Positions 1-9,306 of a stretch of 64,000 bases of DNA are shown in pieces; the stretch's first letter is position 1, and every line of letters starts with the position of its first letter. This DNA comes from Sphingobacteriaceae bacterium UBA6709 (GTDB lineage: Bacteria; Bacteroidota; Bacteroidia; Sphingobacteriales; Sphingobacteriaceae). The position numbers and the translations under genes were made by a program. The stretch spans positions 23,321-87,320 of the forward strand of contig DKIV01000033.1 of assembly GCA_002454425.1 (NCBI GenBank), in the 5' to 3' direction. The notes beneath the pieces are model-generated. The model was not told the DNA's origin and made no database searches. It saw only the letters and a program-made list of their open reading frames with translations.

Positions 1-121
1 TGGCCCAATTTAACGATTAAAAAGGGACCACTCCAGAGACCACCTATGAGGTGGTCCCTTTTGAGATGATTTGCGCTGTAAAAAATAAAAAAACCGCCGA
101 AATCTAACGATTTGGGCAGTT
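1..121. repeat. Left attachment repeat (attL)
   Basis: This segment matches 52499-52619 at a constant offset of 52498, with four substitutions in the first 117 bases, all transitions. Homology fades after about position 119. Inside it, AAAGGGACCAC (21-31) pairs with GTGGTCCCTTT (51-61), and GACCAC occurs twice before GTGGTC, so two alternative hairpins are possible; integrase binding sites often look like this. The part from about 90 to 117 mimics the terminator of the tRNA-Ser gene found in the right copy. Because the repeat starts exactly at the window edge, homology may continue to the left. Confidence 0.8.
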
Positions 122-322
122 CATTCGCTCTAATTTTTATTGTTGCCGTCATTAATTCCAAGGTAGCTCCATAATGCCAATTTAAAATCCTTTTTATCGA
201 CACAAAATAGATCAAAATGTGGAAACAGAACTCATTTCTCTCGTTTTTAATGCGTTTGCCCTGATGATTTTACTTGCCTATATTGTTTATCGGCATAATT
301 AGTTAGCTTTGATATTATTTTA

Positions 323-392
323 AATATACTAATTTTTTTAGTATATTGCCAGTGTTTTTAGTAAAACATTAGAAGAATATTAACGTTAATAT
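323..392. promoter_or_regulatory. Two perfect palindromes upstream of the DprA-like gene
   Basis: Between the left repeat and the DprA-like gene is a 290-base AT-rich leader without a convincing gene. It contains AATATACTAA (323-332), a five-T spacer and TTAGTATATT (338-347), a perfect 10-bp inverted repeat. It also contains the perfect 16-bp palindrome ATATTAACGTTAATAT (377-392), ending 22 bases before the start codon. They look like operators for dimeric regulators, though AT-rich palindromes also arise by chance. The regulator is unknown. Confidence 0.45.
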
Positions 393-413
393 ACCAAACA
401 TCAATCTTAATTT

Positions 414-1310
414 ATGTCCAACACAGCGATAGATATTGCATTTTCTTCTGCCATTATACCATTAAAGGAGATTGCAGCCTATGAAGCGCTATGGCTTGAG
501 AGCAAAGCTAGTTTTAGGACCATTGCTAATCTTTTTAGGCAGAATCCTGGTAGCCTTCCCTCAGAGCTGATCCACGAGGAGTTCTATAAAGATTTGTATC
601 CGGAGCTTAAAAAGCTTATTCAGCACAGCAAAGCAGATTATAAGGCAAACATCCTGATCAATGAAACTTTTGACTATCCCTCCGGACTAAAGGATGCAGC
701 TGAACAAGTTGAGGTATTATATTATGCAGGAAACTTAGATTATCTTCAGACCCGGGGTATAGCCATCGTGGGATCGAGAAATCCTTCTGCGAATGGAGTC
801 AAGAGGGCTGAGAAGATAACCAAACTTTTGGTTGCTGATAATTTTACTATTGTATCGGGGCTGGCAAAAGGTATTGACGCCGTTGCGCACAAAACGGCAA
901 TCAAACAAAAGGGACGCACGATTGCTGTCTTAGGAACACCTTTGAATACTTACTATCCAAAGGAGAACTCACATCTGCAAAATTTTATTGCCCATCATCA
1001 TCTCTTGATAAGCCAAGTACCCTTTGTGAGATATAGCAAACAGACACCGTTTGGCAACAAGCTCTTTTTTCCGGAAAGGAACAAAACCATGTCTGCTCTT
1101 TCGGAAGCAACCGTTATCATCGAGGCTAGTGACACCTCGGGAACTTTGATTCAGGCTAAAGCAGCACTTCAGCAGAACAGGAAACTCTTCATATTGGAAA
1201 GCTGTTTTCAAAACCCGAATATTACCTGGCCGGCCAAGTTCGAGGAACAGGGTGCCATTCGTGTAAAAGATTATCAGGACATCATCGGAGGGTTGGACTT
1301 AAAAGGATAA
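414..1310 (+). CDS. DprA/Smf-like Rossmann-fold (SLOG) protein
   Basis: The 298-residue protein carries the DprA core: a GSR nucleotide-fold motif at about 120-122, SGLAKGID at 148-155, and the F-x-x-RN-x-x-x-S segment near 219-230 followed by VIIEA. DprA proteins load RecA onto incoming single-stranded DNA; the wider SLOG superfamily binds nucleotide ligands and recurs in conflict systems. The N-terminal 100 residues are not a recognisable SAM/HhH domain and there is no C-terminal winged helix, so this is not a standard competence DprA. It sits at the outermost left of the element, two bases before a ComF-like phosphoribosyltransferase gene, which points to a two-gene module. A role in defence or in handling transferred single strands is inferred. 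The upstream palindromes suggest regulation. Confidence 0.85.
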   Translation: MSNTAIDIAFSSAIIPLKEIAAYEALWLESKASFRTIANLFRQNPGSLPSELIHEEFYKDLYPELKKLIQHSKADYKANILINETFDYPSGLKDAAEQVEVLYYAGNLDYLQTRGIAIVGSRNPSANGVKRAEKITKLLVADNFTIVSGLAKGIDAVAHKTAIKQKGRTIAVLGTPLNTYYPKENSHLQNFIAHHHLLISQVPFVRYSKQTPFGNKLFFPERNKTMSALSEATVIIEASDTSGTLIQAKAALQQNRKLFILESCFQNPNITWPAKFEEQGAIRVKDYQDIIGGLDLKG

Positions 1311-1312
1311 TT

Positions 1313-2005
1313 GTGGTAAAGAAACTGCTCCAAAATCAATATCGTCTCATTAAAATCGATGAACTTACCATAGAGAGGCATTACCATCTTAGTGCCGATG
1401 ATAATTGCTACTATCTCATGGAGTACAAAAAGGAAGATGGTTTCGACAATCAGGAAAAACAGCTGATTATAAATTTTAAGAAAAAGCTTTCGACCAGACA
1501 TACCAATCAATGGCAATACAAAGTTCGGGCAATCGCCAAACTTGCAGCACTTTTCCGCAACTCGATAGTTCCACAGATTTTTCTTGACAAAGCTACGCTT
1601 GTTCCCATCCCACCTTCAAAATGTAAGACTGATGCTGAATATGACGACCGTATGCACCAACTTTTGGTTAAAAGCTTCCCGGGAAATGCCGACATAAGAG
1701 AACTTTTAGTGAACATTGAGAACATCCGCTCGGCGCATGATAACCCCGACAACAGGCCAACACCTCAGGAATTGCAGAAAAATATGGCAATTGATCCCGC
1801 ACTTGCTGCCAATATAAGGGGGACAGTCATATTATTTGATGATGTACTAACCTCTGGCGGACATTTTCTCGCCTGCAAAAACACGATAAAGCAAGCGTTC
1901 CCAAATGTTGATGTCGTTGGGATTTTTATCTCGAGGACTTTCTGGGCTCAGCCCGATCCATCTGAATTCGACGTTTGCTTGGACAAAGATTGGCTTGACT
2001 TTTAG
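1313..2005 (+). CDS. ComF-like phosphoribosyltransferase-domain protein
   Basis: A 230-residue type I phosphoribosyltransferase fold protein. It has the PRPP-binding loop ILFDDVLTSGGHF at about 173-185 and the VPIPPSK segment near 97-103 that is typical of ComF/amidophosphoribosyltransferase-like members. The N-terminal 80 residues are not recognised, and no zinc-finger cysteines typical of classical ComF are evident. The start is GTG, two bases after the stop of the DprA-like gene, so translation is probably coupled. ComF and DprA both act in natural transformation, but their fusion into a two-gene unit on a mobile element is better read as a nucleotide-linked conflict or DNA-entry module. 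The substrate base is unknown. Confidence 0.8.
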   Translation: MVKKLLQNQYRLIKIDELTIERHYHLSADDNCYYLMEYKKEDGFDNQEKQLIINFKKKLSTRHTNQWQYKVRAIAKLAALFRNSIVPQIFLDKATLVPIPPSKCKTDAEYDDRMHQLLVKSFPGNADIRELLVNIENIRSAHDNPDNRPTPQELQKNMAIDPALAANIRGTVILFDDVLTSGGHFLACKNTIKQAFPNVDVVGIFISRTFWAQPDPSEFDVCLDKDWLDF

Positions 2006-2279
2006 GGGAAACCTAAAATATTCACATGTGGAAATCCACTCCTACCATGCTAGAAGAAATTCACAATTATAGTTAAATTGTCTGCGGACGGTGGAAAAAA
2101 TCACATCGCAAAGCAAAGCAAAATGCAGGCAATATTTGTCACAGGGGCTTCATCAGGTTTCGGTAAGGAATACAGACGGTCCTGTAAACAGGGCAACCAC
2201 CCAATTCACTCTATTCAAGTTTTTTATCGAAAAAGTCTCTAGCTCATACGAAAATACTATTGGTGGACCAAAAAAACAA

Positions 2280-2939
2280 TGAATAATGCCGTCAGTTGTA
2301 CAAACAAAAAACCGAATTGGTAAATTTGTTGTTTGAATCGGCCCGGATAATAACCAGTTTATTATAGATTCAGTGCCCATTCCTATCTGCCAGAATGTGA
2401 GAATCTCCAGGGCCAGCATATGCAAAGAAGACACTTTTGTACGACCAGCCCGAGGCTATCATGCCTCTCATAAAATGCATTATTATGGCTTTAAGATGCA
2501 GCTGATCATTTCAAAGGCCGGCGTACCGGTATCGATGGGAATGACAGCAGCGAACATGCATGACGTTCAGTTTCTTAGTGAGCTTGAGAATATAGAACTA
2601 AGTGATTGTGAGTTGATTGCCGATAAAGGTTATTTATCTCTGCCCTATCAGACGAGCCTGTTTGAACAAGATAGAATCAAATTAATCACCCAACTGAGAA
2701 GTAATGTGAAGAAACAAACATCCATTTGGAATCCTTCTTACCGCTATATCCGAAAACGCGTGGAGACGTTATTTTCTCAGCAATGTGACCATTTGTACAT
2801 TAAGAGAAATCATGCTAAATCCCTTAATGGCCTGTTTACCAGAATGTGTTCTAAAATCAGCAGCGTTGCCGCTCTTCAGTTGATCAATTTTAAAAACAAC
2901 AGACCCTTTAATCCTTTAAAATATGCACTTGCTCTTTAA
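2280..2939 (+). pseudogene. IS982-family transposase remnant
   Basis: The readable C-terminal part resembles IS982-family DDE transposases: an FIIDS-x-PIP-x-C segment at the upstream end, then YHASHKMHYYGFKMQLIIS and a late IADKGY motif. In-frame reading starts after a stop at 2334-2336; the N-terminal part upstream is out of frame or degraded, so only about 200 of the roughly 290 residues expected survive. The stretch 2006-2279 between the phosphoribosyltransferase gene and this remnant holds no other recognisable gene and probably contains the decayed 5' part. Terminal inverted repeats were not identified. Confidence 0.7.
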
Positions 2940-3001
2940 ACCGCACAACGGGTTATATTATTGTTTGCACACATAGATAAAAATTAGGTGAAACAAGAAA
3001 A

Positions 3002-6000
3002 TTATAATGAATTATTATCTAGTTTGCCTTTAACTTGTCTTTCATATATTTCCTCAAGATCACGTCCTATTATTTCTATTTTTCCAGGATCCAGATCCTT
3101 CTCAATCATCATTTTTACCGATGCAGTAATTGTACTCCAAGCCATTTTAGGGTTACTAAAATCACTAATTGGTTTTGCTTGATATGGCAACGCTGAAAAA
3201 CGTTGAAGATTATAAGGCTCCTTTCTACCCCAATCGTAAAACTCTAAAATTATAGGTACAATTTTTATGTTTTCTCCATTATCATATCGATCGACTGCAT
3301 TTTTTATTTCATGATCAATAATGTATTTCGTGCTATAGAAATATTCACTAACCATAAAAAATACAATATCAGCTTCCTGAAATTTATGCTTAATCTTCTT
3401 ATCCCATTCATCACCGGGATTTGAACTGGTACAATACCAAGGTTGTTCAATAAGTTCTGCATCTATCAATGGTTGTAAATATCTTCTAAGAATATGTATC
3501 TGAGTTAGATCTTTTTTAGAGTATGATATTACTACTTTTTTCTTTCTAACAGTAGTATCAATAAATTCCATATAATCTTTTAGCTTAAAAAGTTTTTGTT
3601 GTTCAGATTTTAAAGGCTCTGATAGTTTTTTCTCAGAAAAGACATGCTTACCTATTTCTGCATACTTTTCAAGTAATTCTTTTGATATATAATCTATCCC
3701 ATCTAATGTAACCATTTCCTCTAGTTCATAGCCCTGATTAACATCTCTAATGAATTTGAGTACATCATCTTTGAATATAGGGTGATCTTTTTGAGATAAA
3801 TCATAGATATCAATACAGGCGTTTCCATTTTCATTACCAAGATGAAATTTTATCATTATTATTTCATCTGTATTAGGGTTTTTGATAATCAAACCGTCTT
3901 TCCAGTAATAAAATATATCTTTATTTTTATCAAAAGAAAATAGAGTTCCAAATTTCTGAAATATACTTAAAATAACATTTTTATGAATGAATCCTTTGAA
4001 TTCAAATCTTCGATATGTAATCTGACCTTCCTTAAGAAACAGTTTAATTTTTCCATCAGGAATTTTAGGTAAATAGAGAGGTGCTATATATACATCGGAA
4101 TAAGGATTTTTGAAAATAATCTTGAATTCCTCCATCATTAATAATAGATCATCAACTTTACTATCATCTGTCCCAAGTATTCTCACAACATACTCTCTTT
4201 CAAATTCTCCTTTTCTCTCCAACAGTTTATCAAGAACTTTATGCATACTCTCGATAACCCATTTCTTATCTACATATATCTTCTCTTCAGTGTCTTTACT
4301 CGTACATAATACAAGCCCCACTTGTTCCAGATATTTAACCAATCGTTTAGCTTGAGAATCATCAATAGGATTTTTAATTATTCTATTGCAATAATTCATA
4401 AATTCAGCAAATGTTAGCACTGGCTCTCCTTTATAGGAATTTAGGCTGTTCTTTATTGTCTCATAAAACTTAGGAAGAACAGCTCCAATAATGTTCATCT
4501 TATTAAGGATCTCCAAAAACAAACTATCAAAATGTTCTAAATTTCTTTTAGGATTAATGGATACATTAATTATATCATAAATAAAAGAATAATCTTTTGA
4601 TAGGGTCTTATTCTCTTGAAATACAATTTTGGACGCATTATCAACTTTATTCTGAATTAAGAGAAGTGGGCTGTCATAAGTAACATCCCTTTTAATTTCA
4701 AATTCAAAGTTATCTGCCTCAACATCTTTGGTATAAAACCTTACGGAATCTAACCAATATCTTATCGGATAATCTTGTGTTTCAACTTCTATTTCTAAAT
4801 TTTCTCTTGTTTTCTGGGTAACTCTTCTAGTATTTAAATTATCAGTTTCTTTATCCCACAATAGAAGATAAATTGTATTGGTACTGTAAAATAAATGATG
4901 AGTGTCGTGATAATAGTCGTGTCCTCCAAAATCAAAAATGTGTAACAAACATTCTTCTCCAATGGTATTAACCAAATACTTACTTTTTATAATCTTTTCA
5001 TCCATCCAAAGAGTTGGAAGATGCTCATCTTCAAGACCATTTTCTTTATCCAAGTATTTTACCAAAGTAGATTTACCAACCTCACTATTGCCTACCAGAA
5101 TTACCTTAATATCTTTATTAACATAGCGACCTCTTTTCTCAATATCATCAAGTATTCCTATAACCGCTTCTCTGCCTAAGGTCACGATTTCCATTGGTGG
5201 CAACTCCAAAGGATTCTTTGCTATATTTAATGTGTTTTTTTCCCATTTATCATTACTAATACCAATATTCTGAATGATTTTGATGATCGGTCTTAGATCT
5301 CTTATAATATTGTTGTGTAAATCTATTGTCTCAATATTATCTAATCCACTAATAAAATCTACAGTTTTAATTTTATTATTACTAAGATATAGCTCTGTAA
5401 GATCATTCAACTCATTTAAAGATTCAACCTTCGAAATCTTATTGTTATTTAGATGAACGATTTTTAGTGATTTTAACTTCTTTAAACCTATTATACTGGT
5501 CAACTCATTGTTGCTTAGGTTTAAATATTCAAGCTTTTTTAGTTTGGAAATTGAAGCAAGAGAGGTAATACCCCATCTGTTCCATTCTTGGTTGCTATAC
5601 TCATTCCAATCTCCGCCACAAACTAAGGTTTTGAGTTCGGACAATTCATTCATTGATTCCGGCAAGAACTTAATATTATTTCTATTTCCTTTGTTTTTAC
5701 TGGTTATCTTTCTCCATTTCCCGTTTTTATTTTCAGCCCATTCATTACTTAAAATCAACTCCTCTATGTGATTACATTCGAAAAGTTCAGGTATAATCTC
5801 CAGATTTGTTAATCCGCAATTTCCCAGATCTAATATTTTTGAATTCGTTCTTAAACATTCCTCAATTAAAAAGCTTGCAGATGATAAATCTGTGTATATT
5901 ATGATCTCCTCTAAAGTGTTATCTTTTGTGATGATTTCATCCCAAATAGGCTTGATAAAAGGTAAGTAAAGAATACGACTACAAAGGGCACCCAAGTTTT

Positions 6001-7075
6001 TAGGATTTTGGGGGGAAACTCCTAATCTTCTAAAAAAATTTAGGATTGTTTCTTCAAACGCGTCATTATAAATTCTATCTGGAAAAATATTCTCGAAAAC
6101 TTTCTTTCTATGATTTTCAGAAAGCATAGTTAGATTATAACTAGGGGACTCCAGATATGTAAATGCGTTTTTAATGCTTGGACTGAGAAACCTATGCTTA
6201 TTGGTTAATTTAAATTTGATCAAGTTCAGAAACCAATCGTTCTGACGAACAGCAGATTTAGCTAATACACGCTTATCAGCATATTTATTCCAGATGTTTT
6301 TATGATATGCATTAAGATCAATGTAAGCAATTAATTCCCCACATAGTACTGTGAATTCATATTGTTCTTTAGATAAATTAGAATTGATAAATTCTTTGAA
6401 GGTAATTCCCGAAGATTTAAATTGAATTGATAATTGTTCATAAAAATCTTTGGGTAGTTCGTGCTCTATATATTCATTAAATTTTCTTTCAGCTAATTCA
6501 TAATAAAAATCTTTATCATACTGAATTTTTTCTACTAATTCATTGGTATAAATATTAGAAATTTCGGCTTCAATAACCAGTTGTCCGCTAAAAGTATCTA
6601 CATCTAATATATGATTCTTTGCCGAATAATGTATTTCTTCATCAAGAGTACAAAAAGTTAACCGAATACCATCAATATTTTTATTTTCATAAAATGCAGA
6701 ACGCATAATATTCAAACTTAGATGCGGTTGTAGTTTACGTGCTCCAGCACCTAATATTGGAGTAGCAATTTCCCTGACACCTTTTAATTCCGTTACCTTT
6801 TCTGCAAGTCTTTTCCCTATTAATCGTATTGCATAATAAGCCCCATGATTTCCATTAACTGTACAAGCAAAGCCAACGAATTTTCTCTTTGATTTTTTAG
6901 GCAATATTTTAACATCTCCGAGTTCATAATTTCTATTTTCCCAAACATCTGGAGTAATATCTAACTCTTCTAAACCGCTTTTAAAAGAATTGGAAATAGT
7001 GCCAGCGGTTGAAATCGGAATTAATAATAAATCACAATTGACATCAAAAATATTATCGTTTAAAAAATCATTCAT
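3002..7075 (-). CDS. Macro-LRR-Roc-COR-TIR multidomain protein (candidate defence ROCO protein)
   Basis: A 1357-residue protein with a rare combination. Residues 1-145 look like a macro domain, an ADP-ribose-type ligand fold, with a GAGARK loop near 109-114. Residues 170-395 are unassigned and mostly helical. Leucine-rich repeats run from 410 to 600 (repeated LxLSNNxI). A Roc GTPase follows, with P-loop GNSEVGKST at 662-670, DFGG at 715-718 and NKVD at 809-812, then a COR-like region to about 1130. The C-terminus (1178-1330) is a TIR domain beginning VVISYSKKD, with E1256 eight residues after S1248 as the likely NADase glutamate. Family knowledge: bacterial TIRs cleave NAD+ and macro domains can read the products, as in type II Thoeris. 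Inference: a single-protein sensor (LRR), switch (Roc) and effector (TIR) against phage or plasmids. It is monocistronic, AT-rich, and stands between an IS remnant and a restriction-modification set. Confidence 0.88.
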   Translation of the reverse strand: MNDFLNDNIFDVNCDLLLIPISTAGTISNSFKSGLEELDITPDVWENRNYELGDVKILPKKSKRKFVGFACTVNGNHGAYYAIRLIGKRLAEKVTELKGVREIATPILGAGARKLQPHLSLNIMRSAFYENKNIDGIRLTFCTLDEEIHYSAKNHILDVDTFSGQLVIEAEISNIYTNELVEKIQYDKDFYYELAERKFNEYIEHELPKDFYEQLSIQFKSSGITFKEFINSNLSKEQYEFTVLCGELIAYIDLNAYHKNIWNKYADKRVLAKSAVRQNDWFLNLIKFKLTNKHRFLSPSIKNAFTYLESPSYNLTMLSENHRKKVFENIFPDRIYNDAFEETILNFFRRLGVSPQNPKNLGALCSRILYLPFIKPIWDEIITKDNTLEEIIIYTDLSSASFLIEECLRTNSKILDLGNCGLTNLEIIPELFECNHIEELILSNEWAENKNGKWRKITSKNKGNRNNIKFLPESMNELSELKTLVCGGDWNEYSNQEWNRWGITSLASISKLKKLEYLNLSNNELTSIIGLKKLKSLKIVHLNNNKISKVESLNELNDLTELYLSNNKIKTVDFISGLDNIETIDLHNNIIRDLRPIIKIIQNIGISNDKWEKNTLNIAKNPLELPPMEIVTLGREAVIGILDDIEKRGRYVNKDIKVILVGNSEVGKSTLVKYLDKENGLEDEHLPTLWMDEKIIKSKYLVNTIGEECLLHIFDFGGHDYYHDTHHLFYSTNTIYLLLWDKETDNLNTRRVTQKTRENLEIEVETQDYPIRYWLDSVRFYTKDVEADNFEFEIKRDVTYDSPLLLIQNKVDNASKIVFQENKTLSKDYSFIYDIINVSINPKRNLEHFDSLFLEILNKMNIIGAVLPKFYETIKNSLNSYKGEPVLTFAEFMNYCNRIIKNPIDDSQAKRLVKYLEQVGLVLCTSKDTEEKIYVDKKWVIESMHKVLDKLLERKGEFEREYVVRILGTDDSKVDDLLLMMEEFKIIFKNPYSDVYIAPLYLPKIPDGKIKLFLKEGQITYRRFEFKGFIHKNVILSIFQKFGTLFSFDKNKDIFYYWKDGLIIKNPNTDEIIMIKFHLGNENGNACIDIYDLSQKDHPIFKDDVLKFIRDVNQGYELEEMVTLDGIDYISKELLEKYAEIGKHVFSEKKLSEPLKSEQQKLFKLKDYMEFIDTTVRKKKVVISYSKKDLTQIHILRRYLQPLIDAELIEQPWYCTSSNPGDEWDKKIKHKFQEADIVFFMVSEYFYSTKYIIDHEIKNAVDRYDNGENIKIVPIILEFYDWGRKEPYNLQRFSALPYQAKPISDFSNPKMAWSTITASVKMMIEKDLDPGKIEIIGRDLEEIYERQVKGKLDNNSL

Positions 7076-7620
7076 GAAAAACGTTTTATAATTCTAGTTT
7101 AAGACAAGAGAGCGAAAATAAATAAATAACTGCCAAGCCACGCTGAAATAATCTTGAGCTTAATTTTTGATACATAGATATAATTGTGTTAAAGGTTTTG
7201 TTACGCTGATCAAAGTTTGACGCGAAGATATAAATGTTAATCTATTTTGCAAATTTTGGCCAATAAAAACTCATTGCAAGGAAATGTTTTGTGAGATTTG
7301 ATTTTTTAATTTGGCTACTTGAGTTATGTAAGCTCTATAGGATTAATAATATCAATTTGTTGAAGCACTTTTATAGCTGTCCAAAGTAAATAGGGAAAGC
7401 TCAAAAACAACAAATGGAGCGACAGTGAACGCTGTTTGCGTGGCTTCAATGCAGTCAAGCCGGCCTGTTTGACTGAACATTAACCATCAAAGATACTTAA
7501 TTGACTATTTTCAGCTGTAGCACCACTTTGATAAAAACTAATTTCAGTTTATGATAAAGAAGGACAAATCATAGGAGATGTAAATCTATTTACGAGCCGT
7601 TTTGAAATGCAATCTATGTT
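7076..7620. other. Long intergenic region upstream of the ROCO-TIR gene
   Basis: About 545 bases of AT-rich sequence with no convincing gene on either strand. It holds the promoter region of the minus-strand ROCO-TIR gene, but I see no clear Bacteroidetes TTTG / TAnnTTTG pair. Parts may be remains of a decayed gene. Confidence 0.5.
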
Positions 7621-7821
7621 CTATACAATTGTATCTTCTGGTGTTAATTCTAATTCTTCGAGGGAATGATCTGCCTTAAAATCGTCCGTTAACAGATAGC
7701 CAAGGAAATCCTCGTCTGTTTCCTTAACAATAACCAAGAGCTGTCCTTTATCGAAGGATCTACCGAGTATGGTTATCCAATATTCATTCCGCGTTCCGCC
7801 GTCATGTATTTGAAACAGCAC
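7621..7821 (-). CDS. Short hypothetical protein, possibly a gene remnant
   Basis: A 66-residue frame with a GTG start; the frame is closed by a stop 12-15 bases upstream. The product is acidic, with the segments GRSFDKGQLL and DEDFLGYLLTDDF, and resembles a truncated C-terminal piece rather than a complete domain. It lies downstream of the EcoRII-type restriction gene on the same strand. I do not recognise the family; a restriction-associated accessory gene or a decayed gene are both possible. The 252 bases between it and the restriction gene hold nothing recognisable. Confidence 0.3.
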   Translation of the reverse strand: MLFQIHDGGTRNEYWITILGRSFDKGQLLVIVKETDEDFLGYLLTDDFKADHSLEELELTPEDTIV

Positions 7822-8073
7822 GAAGGCGCGGTATCATCAAACCGCATGAGATTGGCGAACCGTTCTCTATTGTATCCCTTTTAACACTGGAGATTCAAAA
7901 ATGAGCTCCCGTGATTTTTGGGGTTTATAGTGCTGCACGATTAGCGCCGTTCACACTGGCGTCATTAGTATTTATAAATTGCAGAAACTGTACTGCTGTG
8001 ATTTAACGGCACTTATTGCAGCTGATATGTCATCTTTCCTAAATAATAAAGGAAGAATTAACGGTTAAAGATA

Positions 8074-9306
8074 TTAAAACAATAAGGGAGTTGCACTGTA
8101 CTCACGTTGTTTCCCTCCAACGAGGCCGATAAAGTCTTTTAAGGTGATTAGCTGCCTTTGTTGTTCAGATGTGTAGGTTGGAAATATAGCGGAAGGAATC
8201 ACTAATTGCAGATTGTTTGCCCGCATATCTTCTGTTTGGTTCCGGCTTATAGCTGGCTCAAGTGTGATTAAGTGTTTATTCGGAACCTTGGCGGCTTCCG
8301 ACAACACCTGCCGCCAGCGGTCTTTGGCCGTGGTTTTAACCCCCAGCATGGTTAAAAGGCTGGCATTGAATTTTTGGTCGTGATAGTACTCTATACCCGG
8401 AAAGATAAAGTCTGGTTTATTATTTCGTTCGGTTACTGCTCCATGAGAATAGTGTATACCATTTGCTGTAAAAAGAATCGCAAGGTTATTCTCAAAAGCA
8501 AAGCCCGCACGCGCTTTTCGACGATTTTGCACACTGAGTGAGAATTTTATAAACTCATCCACATCCATACCATCTTTACCAAATCCCTTTTGAAGCGACT
8601 CTTTAATGATCACTTTTTCAAGAGTTTTAAACAGCAATTCCTCCCGTTCCAACCATGCCATAATAGTTTCGTCTGGTTCCTCTACTGGTGAGACATTTTT
8701 TACTGTCGAACGTGCATATTCAGAAAACTCTCTCGTTGAGGGAAAGGACTTATCGAATCGTGCCAGTAATTCTTCCAGAAAATCTGGCGCTGTCTCCTCC
8801 GTTTCAAAACCCAACGAAGAAAGAATATACCGCCCTGCAAAGCCAATATCTTTTTTGCTGTCCGTCAGGTCTCTGACGGTGAACCGACAATTCACGTCCG
8901 ATAGTCCGAAAAGCCATAACAGTTGCTTTTCAGCGGTTGAGCCGCTAGATGCCACAATTACCGCTAAGTGATCGTCATCAGCTTGAGCAACCACCACAAG
9001 ATCTCCTGCACTAGCAGCTAGTAAGACATCGCTACCAGAATAGTATAATCGATATTCACTTCTGGTAGGATGATTTTCTCTAGCATCATACCATGTTAAA
9101 TTTCCGTCTTGTTGTAACGTCTGTTCCTCTTGGTCGGAAATGAAAATAAATTTAGCGGTAAATCTACGTTTGTCTGACCCAAATATTTTCTTAAAATCGC
9201 CGATTCCGTTAAATTCATGTTGATTAGAAACGTCAGGAGCTATCTCTACCTGACTGAGACGTTTAACGCCAAATCCTTTGAAATATTCAGACAGCCTTCC
9301 TTGCAT
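8074..9306 (-). CDS. EcoRII-type restriction endonuclease (CCWGG)
   Basis: A 410-residue type IIE endonuclease. The N-terminal region (about 1-170) fits the EcoRII effector-DNA binding domain. The C-terminal region holds the PD-(D/E)xK core: RAGFAFE ending at E272, KPDF with D299, GVKTTAKDRWRQ with K324, then E337. These positions match the EcoRII active-site numbering I recall (D299, K324, E337), and the length is close to EcoRII. EcoRII cuts CCWGG; specificity is inferred from the family and from the Dcm-like methyltransferase partner. Its start lies 20 bases inside the end of the methyltransferase gene, so expression is probably coupled to that of the protective enzyme. Confidence 0.9.
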   Translation of the reverse strand: MQGRLSEYFKGFGVKRLSQVEIAPDVSNQHEFNGIGDFKKIFGSDKRRFTAKFIFISDQEEQTLQQDGNLTWYDARENHPTRSEYRLYYSGSDVLLAASAGDLVVVAQADDDHLAVIVASSGSTAEKQLLWLFGLSDVNCRFTVRDLTDSKKDIGFAGRYILSSLGFETEETAPDFLEELLARFDKSFPSTREFSEYARSTVKNVSPVEEPDETIMAWLEREELLFKTLEKVIIKESLQKGFGKDGMDVDEFIKFSLSVQNRRKARAGFAFENNLAILFTANGIHYSHGAVTERNNKPDFIFPGIEYYHDQKFNASLLTMLGVKTTAKDRWRQVLSEAAKVPNKHLITLEPAISRNQTEDMRANNLQLVIPSAIFPTYTSEQQRQLITLKDFIGLVGGKQREYSATPLLF

